A DNA stretch of 42,505 bases from contig CACIUL010000026.1 in the NCBI GenBank assembly GCA_902589825.1, positions 1 through 42,505 of the forward strand, read 5' to 3'. Below the pieces are notes generated by a model, which ran no database searches, was not told where the DNA came from, and saw only the letters and a program-made list of their open reading frames with translations. Positions 18,274 through 25,815 of this stretch are shown here, in pieces. A program made the position numbers and the translations under genes. The first letter of the stretch is position 1, and each line of letters opens with the position of its first letter. Origin of the DNA: an uncultured Verrucomicrobiota bacterium (lineage in GTDB: Bacteria > Verrucomicrobiota > Verrucomicrobiia > Verrucomicrobiales > DEV007).

Positions 18274-19635
18274 TCAGAACAACGGCAGGGGCTCGCCGTC
18301 ACAAATCCGCAGGGGACGCCCCTCCTGGTCATGCAATTCCGCCCGATGGTCAATGCCCATTGCCTGATAGATCGTGGCATGGAAATCAGCCGGGGAACAG
18401 GCGTCAGAGCCCGGTTCCGCACCCCGGGAATCACTGGATCCATAGACCTGACCTCCTCGGATCCCGCCGCCGGCAAGAGCCACGGAATAAACACCCGGGT
18501 GATGGTCGCGTCCGCCGTTCTTGTTGATTTTCGGAGTCCTGCCAAAATCAGTCAGGAAAACCACCAATGTTTCATCAAGCATGCCCCGCTGTTCGAGATC
18601 GGTAAGCAATGCGGAAACGGAACGGTCAAAAACCGGCAGGAGGCGGTCTTTCATCTTTGGAAAATGTCCCCGGTGCGTATCCCAGTTATCACCACCTCCA
18701 CCCGCCAGGTCCCCGGCAGAACACAAGGCCTGCACCACCGGCACACCAGCTTCAACCAGTCGGCGTGAAAGCAGGAGGCTTTGCCCGCAGATATGGTCAC
18801 CATACATTGCCCGGACCCTGGGATCCTCCTTATCAAGATCATAGGCATCGCGCACCGGCGATCCCAAGAGCATATCAGCAGCCATGCGGCGATAATGATC
18901 CAGCTGATCATAGACAAGATCCGTTCCGCTCTTTTGGCCGAGGGTGCTGTCCAGTTCCTCCAGCAATCCCTGGCGGTCACTGATGCGCTGCTTCTCGAGG
19001 TTCAGCTTCAGGTTCAGCTCCCTGTCCGTGTAACGCGTCACCCCCCTGTAAGGTTCGCCGGCAGGGGTTTTCATGAGCACAGGATCATACTTTGACCCCA
19101 GCCATCCACCATATTCCCCAGCCATCAGCTTACCGTTATCATACATCGAGTAAGGCATCCTGATCGCACGGGGAGTTCCTGACTGGGAATCCTGAAAACG
19201 GGAAATCATGGCCGTCAGTGATGGCCAGTTTTCCCTTTTCTTGGCCGTCAGTCCACCGGCCGGATCATGCCCTGTGAGGCTGATATACATGCCCTGCTGA
19301 TGGCCACCATGCTTGTGATGAATAGAACGCACGATGGCGAGCTTCTCGGAATGCTTGGCGAGCATCGGCAAGTATTCGCAGAACTGTATACCCGGGGTCG
19401 CGGTGGGAATCGGCTTGAATTCTCCACGCAAATCCGAAGGTGCATCCGGCTTGGGATCAAACGATTCATAGTGGCTCATACCACCCCATGTATAGAGGAC
19501 AATACAGGATCTTGCCTTGGGAGCAGCCGAGCGCGCATGCGAGAGCATTGAAAAAAAGCTTGGCAGGCTAAGACCGGCCATTGCCACTCCGGACCGCAGG
19601 AAGTCTCTCCTCGTATGCTGCAAATGATTAACCAT
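18274..19635 (-). CDS. DUF1501 family protein, Tat-exported
   Basis: 453 aa from ATG 19635; the codon before it is TTG and adds one residue. A twin-arginine signal (TRRDFLRSGVAMAGLSLPSFF) is followed by a DUF1501 domain with its hallmarks: IVLYTWGGMSHYESFDPKPD, GGGGDNWDTHRGHFPKMKDRLLP, VVFLTDFGRTPKINKNGGRDHHPGVY, and VYGSSDSRGAEP near the end. The fold is alkaline-phosphatase/sulfatase-like. In PVC genomes DUF1501 usually follows a DUF1549/DUF1553 cytochrome-like gene. None is adjacent here, and the only PSCyt protein nearby is the DUF1592 one 4 kb away. Function unknown. It has its own promoter candidate, so it may start a transcript. Confidence 0.92.
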   Translation of the reverse strand: MVNHLQHTRRDFLRSGVAMAGLSLPSFFSMLSHARSAAPKARSCIVLYTWGGMSHYESFDPKPDAPSDLRGEFKPIPTATPGIQFCEYLPMLAKHSEKLAIVRSIHHKHGGHQQGMYISLTGHDPAGGLTAKKRENWPSLTAMISRFQDSQSGTPRAIRMPYSMYDNGKLMAGEYGGWLGSKYDPVLMKTPAGEPYRGVTRYTDRELNLKLNLEKQRISDRQGLLEELDSTLGQKSGTDLVYDQLDHYRRMAADMLLGSPVRDAYDLDKEDPRVRAMYGDHICGQSLLLSRRLVEAGVPVVQALCSAGDLAGGGGDNWDTHRGHFPKMKDRLLPVFDRSVSALLTDLEQRGMLDETLVVFLTDFGRTPKINKNGGRDHHPGVYSVALAGGGIRGGQVYGSSDSRGAEPGSDACSPADFHATIYQAMGIDHRAELHDQEGRPLRICDGEPLPLF

Positions 19636-19665
19636 CAAAATCTTAATGAGTCTGTTAACAGGTGT

Positions 19666-19694
19666 AAAATACCCTTAATTTCCTATCTTCTCAA
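19666..19694 (-). promoter_or_regulatory. Candidate sigma-70-type promoter for the DUF1501 gene
   Basis: On the minus strand TTGAGA (5/6, 19694-19689), a 17-base spacer and TATTTT (4/6, 19671-19666). Transcription would begin near 19659, some 24 bases before the ATG at 19635. Confidence 0.42.
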
Positions 19695-19701
19695 GCTTAT
19701 A

Positions 19702-21474
19702 CTAACCGCCCGGGATAACAGCATTGCCAATCTTTCCGGTTGTCCTGAAATAACCGAGAGGCTTCTCCTCCATGTTGGTTATCAACCAGCTGGCATTGGA
19801 ATAAGTACTCTGTTTTCGCGTCGCCCCGGGTTCCAGATCACCATACAGCCTTGCCGCCCCCCCAAACTCAATCCAGTAAATCTTTACCTTATAATCCGCT
19901 TTATTGGAAAGGATGATCTCCGTGGCTGATCCGGAAAATGACCTAGGCGGCATTTTGCCATTATCAAGCGGATGCCACTTCAGGGTCTCGCTGGGACCAG
20001 GCCATTTGTCAGTCCTGAAAGCACCGGCAGGCAAACCGTCTCGGTTATAGAGGTTGGCCCGTGCCGGATTCATTGTATAGGCGTAGCGGACGGCAACCGG
20101 CTCAGCCACATCCGGCGAGGTCACCAGCACCGTTTTGCCATCGATTTTTGCATCTGCCCATACCCATTTCATGTCCGCACCGGTAATGGCAAAATGCTCA
20201 AGCTGTCCGTCCTTGACTTCCCTGACAGGGTCCAGACCGGACTTTTGACCAACCATCAATCCTTTTCCCACGTGGTGAAAGGAGACACGAATAGAGTTCT
20301 GTTCAATCTTCTGGCTTTTGAATAAAGGTCCGGAAGGAACAAGGTCCTTCATGCCGTAGGTCTGGTGGAGGGCCCATTGCGCCAACCTCCAGCCAACATC
20401 CTGCTTGTTCCTGGGATGAATATCCCTGGCATCACCAATATCAGTAATCACCGCCATGCCCGTTCCCGGGATGTCGAGAGCCTGCATCTGTGCTTCACGT
20501 ATCTTTGCCCAGCCGTCACCCCCGGCAGGATTCCGGTTTTCCTTCTCAAAATTAGCAAGCTGCACCCAGTAGAAAGCCATGTCATTATTGTTGAACGCCT
20601 TTCGCCAGCCGTTTACCAGGGCATGTTTCTTCTGGTAATAGCTCAAGCCCTCGGCACCATTGGATTCACCCTGGTACCAAATAGCTCCTCGCAGGGCAAA
20701 AGGTGTCAACGGATGCACCATGGAATTGTAAATGGCGGATGGGTCTCCCCCACCAACCCTTGTGCCGGCAGTATAAGCCTTAACCCGCCCGGCAATGGCG
20801 GATAACTCCGGCACAGACTCAAAACCTGCCAGGGTCGTCCAGGGCTCAATGCGTGTTCCTCCCCAGTTGGAACCTATTAAGCCAACAGGAACTTCCAGTT
20901 CATCCTTCAGGCGGCGCCCGAAATAATATCCCACCGCGCTGAATCCCCCGGCAGACCCGGGCTCACAAAGTTTCCACGCCCCGGCACCCTGCGCCTTAGG
21001 CAATGGGCTGACCGTGTGGCCGGGAACGTTGAAGAACCTGATCAACGGGTGCCTTGCCGCAGCCACCTCCTCCCGGGCATTCATGCTGTTTCCAACACCC
21101 CACTCCATGTTTGACTGCCCGGAACACAACCAAACCTCGCCAACCAGGATGTTTTCAAGAACCTGTTGCGACTCATCACCCGAGGTGATTGTCATTGCCA
21201 TGGGTTGCTTGCTGGCCTTAAGCGGGTCCAGCTTTACCGACCACCTGCCATCACTGCCTGTCTCGGCACTTTGTTCCTGGGCGGCAAATACCACCTTCAC
21301 CATTTCACCAGGTTCAGCCCATCCCCATACAGGCACGGGAACATCACGCTGAAGAACCATCCCACTGCCAATGACTGGCGGCAGCTTCACCTTGGCACAT
21401 GCCAATGCGCTCATCGTGAAAACAAGACAAAATACAAAGGCCCTCATTGATGGAAAAGCTCGGTGAAACATCAT
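19702..21474 (-). CDS. Secreted sialate O-acetylesterase with C-terminal VHL-beta-like domain
   Basis: 590 aa. Signal peptide at the N-terminus (hydrophobic RAFVFCLVFTMSALACA; ATG codons at 21474, 21471 and 21447 are all possible starts). The core is the SGNH-fold sialate O-acetylesterase domain: LCSGQSNMEWG with nucleophile S121, WYQGESN at 266-272, and the Asp-His pair in DARDIHP (D351, H353). This family removes O-acetyl groups from sialic acids or from plant and algal glycans. Residues 516-590 form an extra module that matches the beta domain of the human VHL protein; the same module ends two other proteins of this window. It is 43 bases downstream of the LRR/VHL-like gene, probably one operon. 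The esterase call is firm; the module call rests on spacing and motif identity. Confidence 0.92.
   Translation of the reverse strand: MMFHRAFPSMRAFVFCLVFTMSALACAKVKLPPVIGSGMVLQRDVPVPVWGWAEPGEMVKVVFAAQEQSAETGSDGRWSVKLDPLKASKQPMAMTITSGDESQQVLENILVGEVWLCSGQSNMEWGVGNSMNAREEVAAARHPLIRFFNVPGHTVSPLPKAQGAGAWKLCEPGSAGGFSAVGYYFGRRLKDELEVPVGLIGSNWGGTRIEPWTTLAGFESVPELSAIAGRVKAYTAGTRVGGGDPSAIYNSMVHPLTPFALRGAIWYQGESNGAEGLSYYQKKHALVNGWRKAFNNNDMAFYWVQLANFEKENRNPAGGDGWAKIREAQMQALDIPGTGMAVITDIGDARDIHPRNKQDVGWRLAQWALHQTYGMKDLVPSGPLFKSQKIEQNSIRVSFHHVGKGLMVGQKSGLDPVREVKDGQLEHFAITGADMKWVWADAKIDGKTVLVTSPDVAEPVAVRYAYTMNPARANLYNRDGLPAGAFRTDKWPGPSETLKWHPLDNGKMPPRSFSGSATEIILSNKADYKVKIYWIEFGGAARLYGDLEPGATRKQSTYSNASWLITNMEEKPLGYFRTTGKIGNAVIPGG
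19705..19929 (-). other. VHL-beta-like domain of the sialate O-acetylesterase
   Basis: Residues 516-590. Gap-free correspondence with human VHL 70-118: N524=N78, W534=W88, G539=G93, Y544=Y98, G550=G104, T557=S111, Y558=Y112, W563=W117. H115 is replaced by A561. The end LGYFRTTGKIGNAVIP corresponds to the last strands of the domain. Confidence 0.8.
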
Positions 21475-21517
21475 GGAAAAAGGATCAGTCGGTTTCTTTG
21501 CGGGGAAACCCGGCGAT

Positions 21518-22381
21518 TCAGTTTGTTACCTTGGGAATCACTGCCTTCGCATTCTTCTGCTTGGTCCTGAAATACCCCAGATGATTATCATCCGCATCAG
21601 CAATCAACCAGGTAGCCCCGGTGTATGTCGTCTGTTCCCGTGTATCGCCTGCAGCAATATCCGCATAAAATTGCAAGCCACCCCCGTAATTCACCCAGTA
21701 TAGTTTCACCTTCTTGCCGGATTGATTCTCAAGGTGCAAAAGGAGAAAATCCCCTGAATTCGACTTGGGCAACGGACTGCCGTCAATCGCCATCCAGGTT
21801 AATACCTCAAGGGGCTTGGGCTCCTCCTTGGGTTTTGCCGCTTCAGCAGCCACCTTGTCCAGGTCAACCCCGCGAATGATCCTCAATGTCGGCAGCGCCT
21901 TCTGCAACTTTGCCACCCCCTCCTCGGTAACGCCGGTCTGCCAGACAAAAAGCTGCCTTAAGTTCTTTAATCCTGCGAGGTGATCGAGTGCCTTATCAGT
22001 AATCTTTGAGGAATACAGGTTAAGATACTCCAGACCATGAAGGTTACTCAGGTGGGCAATGCCCTCATCCCCAACCGCAGTACGCTCAAGGTGAAGGCGC
22101 CGCAATTTATTCAACCCCTTCAGGTGAGCCAAGCCGGCATCAGTAATCCCTGTGTCCCTGAGGTTGAGGATAACCGTGTCCTTCAATTCCCCGACAGTAA
22201 CAAGCCCCCCGTCATCCAGTCGCCTGCCAGTCAGGTGGAACTCCACCTGGCAATCCGTGCCGTTCGTGGAAAAAATTTGGCCACCATTCTTTTTGATGGC
22301 CTCCTTCAGGGCATCAGGATCTGGAACAGCAGCGACAGGCAGGATAACCGACAGGAAAAACAATAGAAGAATACGCATCAT
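21518..22381 (-). CDS. Secreted leucine-rich-repeat protein with C-terminal VHL-beta-like domain
   Basis: 287 aa from ATG 22381, chosen because GAGG lies 5 bases upstream and the protein then begins with a signal peptide (MMRILLLFFLSVILPVAA). An ATG at 22435 would put 18 polar residues before it. After a short N-terminal region come about four 24-residue leucine-rich repeats at roughly 68-165 (LNLRDTGITDAGLAHLKGL, LHLERTAVGDEGIAHLSNL, LNLYSSKITDKALDHLAGL and so on). The repeats end in a cap, LQKALPTLRI. A proline/lysine/glutamate-rich linker (AAEAAKPKEEPKPLEV) leads to the VHL-beta-like module at 209-287. No catalytic domain is present, so it is more likely a binding or scaffold protein. It lies 43 bases upstream of the esterase carrying the same module. 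Confidence 0.88.
   Translation of the reverse strand: MMRILLLFFLSVILPVAAVPDPDALKEAIKKNGGQIFSTNGTDCQVEFHLTGRRLDDGGLVTVGELKDTVILNLRDTGITDAGLAHLKGLNKLRRLHLERTAVGDEGIAHLSNLHGLEYLNLYSSKITDKALDHLAGLKNLRQLFVWQTGVTEEGVAKLQKALPTLRIIRGVDLDKVAAEAAKPKEEPKPLEVLTWMAIDGSPLPKSNSGDFLLLHLENQSGKKVKLYWVNYGGGLQFYADIAAGDTREQTTYTGATWLIADADDNHLGYFRTKQKNAKAVIPKVTN
21521..21757 (-). other. VHL-beta-like domain of the LRR protein
   Basis: Residues 209-287 of the 287-aa protein. Matches to human VHL at identical spacing: N219=N78, W229=W88, G233/G234 region=G93, Y239=Y98, G245=G104, T252=S111, Y253=Y112, G255=G114, W258=W117. H115 is replaced by A256. Very similar to the module of the neighbouring esterase, including the LGYFRTK...AVIP ending. 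Confidence 0.8.
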
Positions 22382-22395
22382 GGAAGCCTCAACTG

Positions 22396-22404
22396 ATTGT
22401 ATCA
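22396..22404 (-). promoter_or_regulatory. Extended -10-like element before the LRR gene
   Basis: TGATACAAT on the minus strand fits an extended -10 (TGnTANAAT). It is only 14 bases from the ATG and the start point would fall near the GAGG ribosome site, so this is weak. Confidence 0.2.
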
Positions 22405-22524
22405 CATTTTTACCCGACACCTGATTGCTTTTCAATCATTACCTTGCGTTCACCGGGTTCATGGAAGGAAAAATGAACCGGACCTTTCATACTGCAAAAT
22501 GAATGCATCAAACTGCCATCCAGG

Positions 22525-24048
22525 TTACTTCCCTGAACCCTTGCCCCAACGGGCCTCCCATATTGAGGCAAGTTTTGCCACCTGGTCAGGGTGTTCCTTG
22601 GCCAGGTTTTCCGTTTCCGTGCGGTTATTGGCAATATGATAAAGTGCCCACGGACGCCTCCCCTCACGCACGATCTTGAAATCACCCTGAACAATCGCGT
22701 GAGTGCCCGAATGATTAAAAATATATGCGTGGTTGCGGTCATTGGATCCTCCCCTGATGATCGGCACCAGTGATATGCTCTCATGCGGGTCAATTTTGCT
22801 GCCATTAAATTGTGCCGGATACTCGGCCTCACCAAGCTCAAGGCAGGTAGCCATCATATCCACCACATGGCCGCGCTGCAGGGTTATTGAGCCAGGCTTG
22901 GTCTTCAGGCCCTTTGGCCAGTGCATAATGGCCGGCGTGCAGGCTCCCCCGTTATGCACGTTGGACTTATAACGACGCATCGGCGTATTCTGGGCATTGG
23001 CCCAGTTATGGCCGACACTTCCATAGGTGAGCGGACCTCCCATTGGTACATCATAGACATCGCCAACCGCTACTTTCTTTCCCTCCTTCTTTGCCTTGGC
23101 AAGGATATTGTTGGCGGTATTCCAACCGTTTCCTCCAAGGTGCTCCGGACACGCCCCATTATCGTGGAAATAAATAATGAATGTATTCTCAAACTGACCA
23201 GTGCGTTTCAGGGCCGCGGTCATTCGACCAACAGCCTGGTCCATGTGGTCAACCATCGCTGCATAAATGGCCATGTTCCGGATACGCCACTCCTTATGGT
23301 CAATGGTATCCCAATCCTGGACACGGCTCTCTCTCTCGGGCAGCGGCCAGCGCTTGCTGTCGATGATTCCCATCCTGAGCATCCGAGCATAACGATCCTG
23401 CCTCAGTTTTTCCCACCCGCCCCGATACATGTTGAGGTATTTCTGGATCGATTTTTCTGGCGCATGCATTGGCCAGTGTGCCGCGGTAAAGGCAACATAT
23501 TGAAAGAAGGGCTTTTCTGATTTCGAGAATTCCTCAATCTGCCTGACGGCCTCTTCCCCGGTCTTGTCCGTATAGTAGTAGTCTTCGCCATCCGGCTCGG
23601 TAAACTCGGTATTGCGCGCCAGCGTATAGGGATCCCAAAACGAACCTGCACCGGTCATCGTCCCGTAAAAATCATCAAAACCGCGCTGTATAGGCCCGTC
23701 TTTCTTCGGGTTCATGCCAAGGTGCCACTTGCCCACCAAGCCCGTCTGGTAACCGGCAGTCCTGAGCACCTCGGCAACCGTGACCTGTGATCTGCTAAGT
23801 TTATTACTATAGCGACCACTCAACATGGTGGCTCGTGTTGGCCAACACCTTGCCGTGTTGTAAAACTCGGTGAAACGCAAGCCCCCTGCTGCAAGCGCAT
23901 CGAGGTGGGGCGTGTCAATTTCTCCACCAAAACACCCAAGGTCGGAAAACCCCATGTCATCAGTCAGGATAATAATGATGTTCGGGCGCTTTTCCGCCTG
24001 CAGGGCAGCGCAAAACATGAGGAAAGCAGCAGCAATAAAAAGACGCAT
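22525..24048 (-). CDS. Secreted arylsulfatase-like sulfatase (Asp-Asn type)
   Basis: 507 aa from ATG 24048, which begins the signal peptide MRLFIAAAFLMFCAALQA; a longer in-frame start at 24105 adds 19 non-hydrophobic residues upstream. KRPNIIIILTDDMGFSDLGCFG gives metal ligands D30/D31, the formylglycine motif is C68-WPTR (ATMLSGRYS), and VGKWHLGMNP and YFHDNGACPEHLGG complete the active site, with Asp-Asn rather than Asp-His. This places it with arylsulfatase-A-like enzymes. A promoter candidate ends 7 bases before the ATG, implying a leaderless mRNA. It is divergent from the sulfatase at 24180 and upstream of the LRR/VHL-like and esterase genes on the same strand (143-base gap). Substrate unknown. 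Confidence 0.94.
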   Translation of the reverse strand: MRLFIAAAFLMFCAALQAEKRPNIIIILTDDMGFSDLGCFGGEIDTPHLDALAAGGLRFTEFYNTARCWPTRATMLSGRYSNKLSRSQVTVAEVLRTAGYQTGLVGKWHLGMNPKKDGPIQRGFDDFYGTMTGAGSFWDPYTLARNTEFTEPDGEDYYYTDKTGEEAVRQIEEFSKSEKPFFQYVAFTAAHWPMHAPEKSIQKYLNMYRGGWEKLRQDRYARMLRMGIIDSKRWPLPERESRVQDWDTIDHKEWRIRNMAIYAAMVDHMDQAVGRMTAALKRTGQFENTFIIYFHDNGACPEHLGGNGWNTANNILAKAKKEGKKVAVGDVYDVPMGGPLTYGSVGHNWANAQNTPMRRYKSNVHNGGACTPAIMHWPKGLKTKPGSITLQRGHVVDMMATCLELGEAEYPAQFNGSKIDPHESISLVPIIRGGSNDRNHAYIFNHSGTHAIVQGDFKIVREGRRPWALYHIANNRTETENLAKEHPDQVAKLASIWEARWGKGSGK

Positions 24049-24055
24049 AATATAA

Positions 24056-24084
24056 ATTCTAGTGCCGTGGCGGTAAGTTGGCAA
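24056..24084 (-). promoter_or_regulatory. Strong candidate promoter giving a leaderless sulfatase mRNA
   Basis: On the minus strand TTGCCA (5/6, 24084-24079), a 17-base spacer and TAGAAT (5/6, 24061-24056). The -10 box ends exactly 7 bases before the ATG at 24048, so transcription should begin at or next to the start codon. Confidence 0.5.
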
Positions 24085-24179
24085 TACCGATGCATCCGCC
24101 GGCATTGCTAATACGCGCTCAATCCTGAGGCATGCCCTTTGGCATTGCCTGCAAATCAGGTTTCATGTATGACCAGTTC

Positions 24180-25748
24180 ATGCCTTATCGATTTCTTTAC
24201 AACATTATCTTGGCAGGCCTTGTCCAATTGACCATTGCCTCCGCAGCGGATCATCCCAATGTGATCTATATCCTAGCCGATGACCTTGGCTATGGTGACC
24301 TTTCACACGCCGGCGGCAAGGCGCCCACTCCACATTGCGATCGTTTGGCCAGGGAAGGAATGCGGTTTACCGATTCGCACACCACTTCCGGCGTCTGCAC
24401 ACCTACCCGTTACGGCATCCTTACCGGCCGGTACAACTGGCGCAGCACCCTGAAAAAAAGTGTGCTCTGGGGAATGTCAGAACCCCTGATTAAAAAGGAA
24501 AGGCTCACGGTTCCTGGTTTTCTAAGGAAGAACGGGTATCACACTGCCGTGGTAGGCAAGTGGCACCTCGGACTTGGCTGGAAAATGCTGCCTGACGGAG
24601 AAAAGCGCAAACCCAAGTCCGGACCTGCCAAGGGTGACGGCTGGCAAATCGATTACGCCAAGAAAGTAGACGGGGGGCCCCTGGCAATTGGCTTTGATGA
24701 ATCATTTATCATCCCGGCATCCCTGGACATGTTCCCTTACCTCTACCTGAAAAACGATAAACCGACCGGATGGGCAAACACCACCAAGGCATTCCTCCAA
24801 CCCAACCGCCCCGGGCCGGCAACAGAGGACTTCGAAGCCATCAACTGCCTGATTGATTTCGCCCGTGAAAGCCGTGCATTTATTGCCTCAAGCGCCAAGG
24901 GTGATAAGCCTTTTTTCCTTTACTTGCCGCTGACCAGTCCCCACACCCCCATTATTCCCTCCAAGAAATGGCAGGGAAAGTCCTCCCTCGGACCCTATGG
25001 TGATTTCCTGATGGAAACCGACTGGGTGGTTGGTGAAGTACTGGCAGAACTGGACAAACAGGAAATCGCCGATAACACGGTGGTAATCTTTACTGCCGAC
25101 AACGGTTGTTCGCCAATGGCCAAAATACCCGAGCTGGCCAAGAAAGGCCATAAGGCCAATGGAGACTGGAGGGGAAACAAAGCCGACATCTATGAAGGGG
25201 GACACAGGACTCCGTTCCTGGTACGCTGGCCAAGCAAGGTAAAGGGCGGCTCGACCTCAAGCCAAACCATCTGCACGACGGACCTCTTTGCCACCATGGC
25301 TGATATCCTTGGCCGGAAAAACACGATCCCCGAGAATGCCGCTGAGGATTCTTTCTCATTTTTTGAGGTTCTCACCGGCAAGCAAACCGACAAGCCCACG
25401 CGTCCCTTTACCATCCACCATTCCATCAACGGGTCCTTTGCCATCCGCAAGGGACCATGGAAACTGGCCCTTTGCCCGGGATCCGGAGGATGGAGTGCCC
25501 CTAAACCTGCAGCAGCATTCAAGAACAAGAAGCTGCCATTGTTGCAGCTCTATAACCTGACCGATGACCCCTCAGAGCAGGTTAATCTCTTTGAGAAAAA
25601 ACCAGAACTGGTCAATGAGCTTATTGATCAGCTCAAGGTTGCCATCCGAAATGGCCGGACAAATCCGGGCCCAAAACAATCCAACGAGGGATACCCGAAC
25701 ACATTCCACAAAAGACTCCTCTCAGCATTTCCCACGCTCAAGGAATAG
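24180..25748 (+). CDS. Secreted arylsulfatase-like sulfatase (Asp-Asn type)
   Basis: 522 aa from ATG 24180 (signal peptide MPYRFLYNIILAGLVQLTIASAA). ATG 24165, with AGG four bases upstream, and ATG 24132 are alternatives. Metal ligands D34/D35 lie in YILADDLGYGDLS, the formylglycine motif is C73-TPTR (YGILTGRYNWRS), VVGKWHLGLGW follows, and FTADNGCSP gives the Asp-Asn pair. The C-terminal region (TIHHSINGSFAIRKGPWKL, GSGGWSAPK) and the closing PGPKQSNEGYPNTF block match the sulfatase at 28803-30383, so the two are paralogues flanking the heme/dehydrogenase gene. Probably removes a sulfate from a hexose or N-acetylhexosamine (GALNS-like branch), but this is not decidable by eye. First gene of the plus-strand run. 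Confidence 0.93.
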   Translation: MPYRFLYNIILAGLVQLTIASAADHPNVIYILADDLGYGDLSHAGGKAPTPHCDRLAREGMRFTDSHTTSGVCTPTRYGILTGRYNWRSTLKKSVLWGMSEPLIKKERLTVPGFLRKNGYHTAVVGKWHLGLGWKMLPDGEKRKPKSGPAKGDGWQIDYAKKVDGGPLAIGFDESFIIPASLDMFPYLYLKNDKPTGWANTTKAFLQPNRPGPATEDFEAINCLIDFARESRAFIASSAKGDKPFFLYLPLTSPHTPIIPSKKWQGKSSLGPYGDFLMETDWVVGEVLAELDKQEIADNTVVIFTADNGCSPMAKIPELAKKGHKANGDWRGNKADIYEGGHRTPFLVRWPSKVKGGSTSSQTICTTDLFATMADILGRKNTIPENAAEDSFSFFEVLTGKQTDKPTRPFTIHHSINGSFAIRKGPWKLALCPGSGGWSAPKPAAAFKNKKLPLLQLYNLTDDPSEQVNLFEKKPELVNELIDQLKVAIRNGRTNPGPKQSNEGYPNTFHKRLLSAFPTLKE

Positions 25749-25815
25749 TCAGCAGAGACTTCTGGTGCTTTGCATGCTGCCAAGATCATGAAGCCAGTTT
25801 TAACAATTGTATACA

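Noticed and set aside
22410-22524. Possible frameshifted extension of the sulfatase beyond its stop at 22525
   Set aside because: Another frame stays open for a few dozen codons, but the sulfatase already has a normal C-terminus and the added residues match no sulfatase segment I know.
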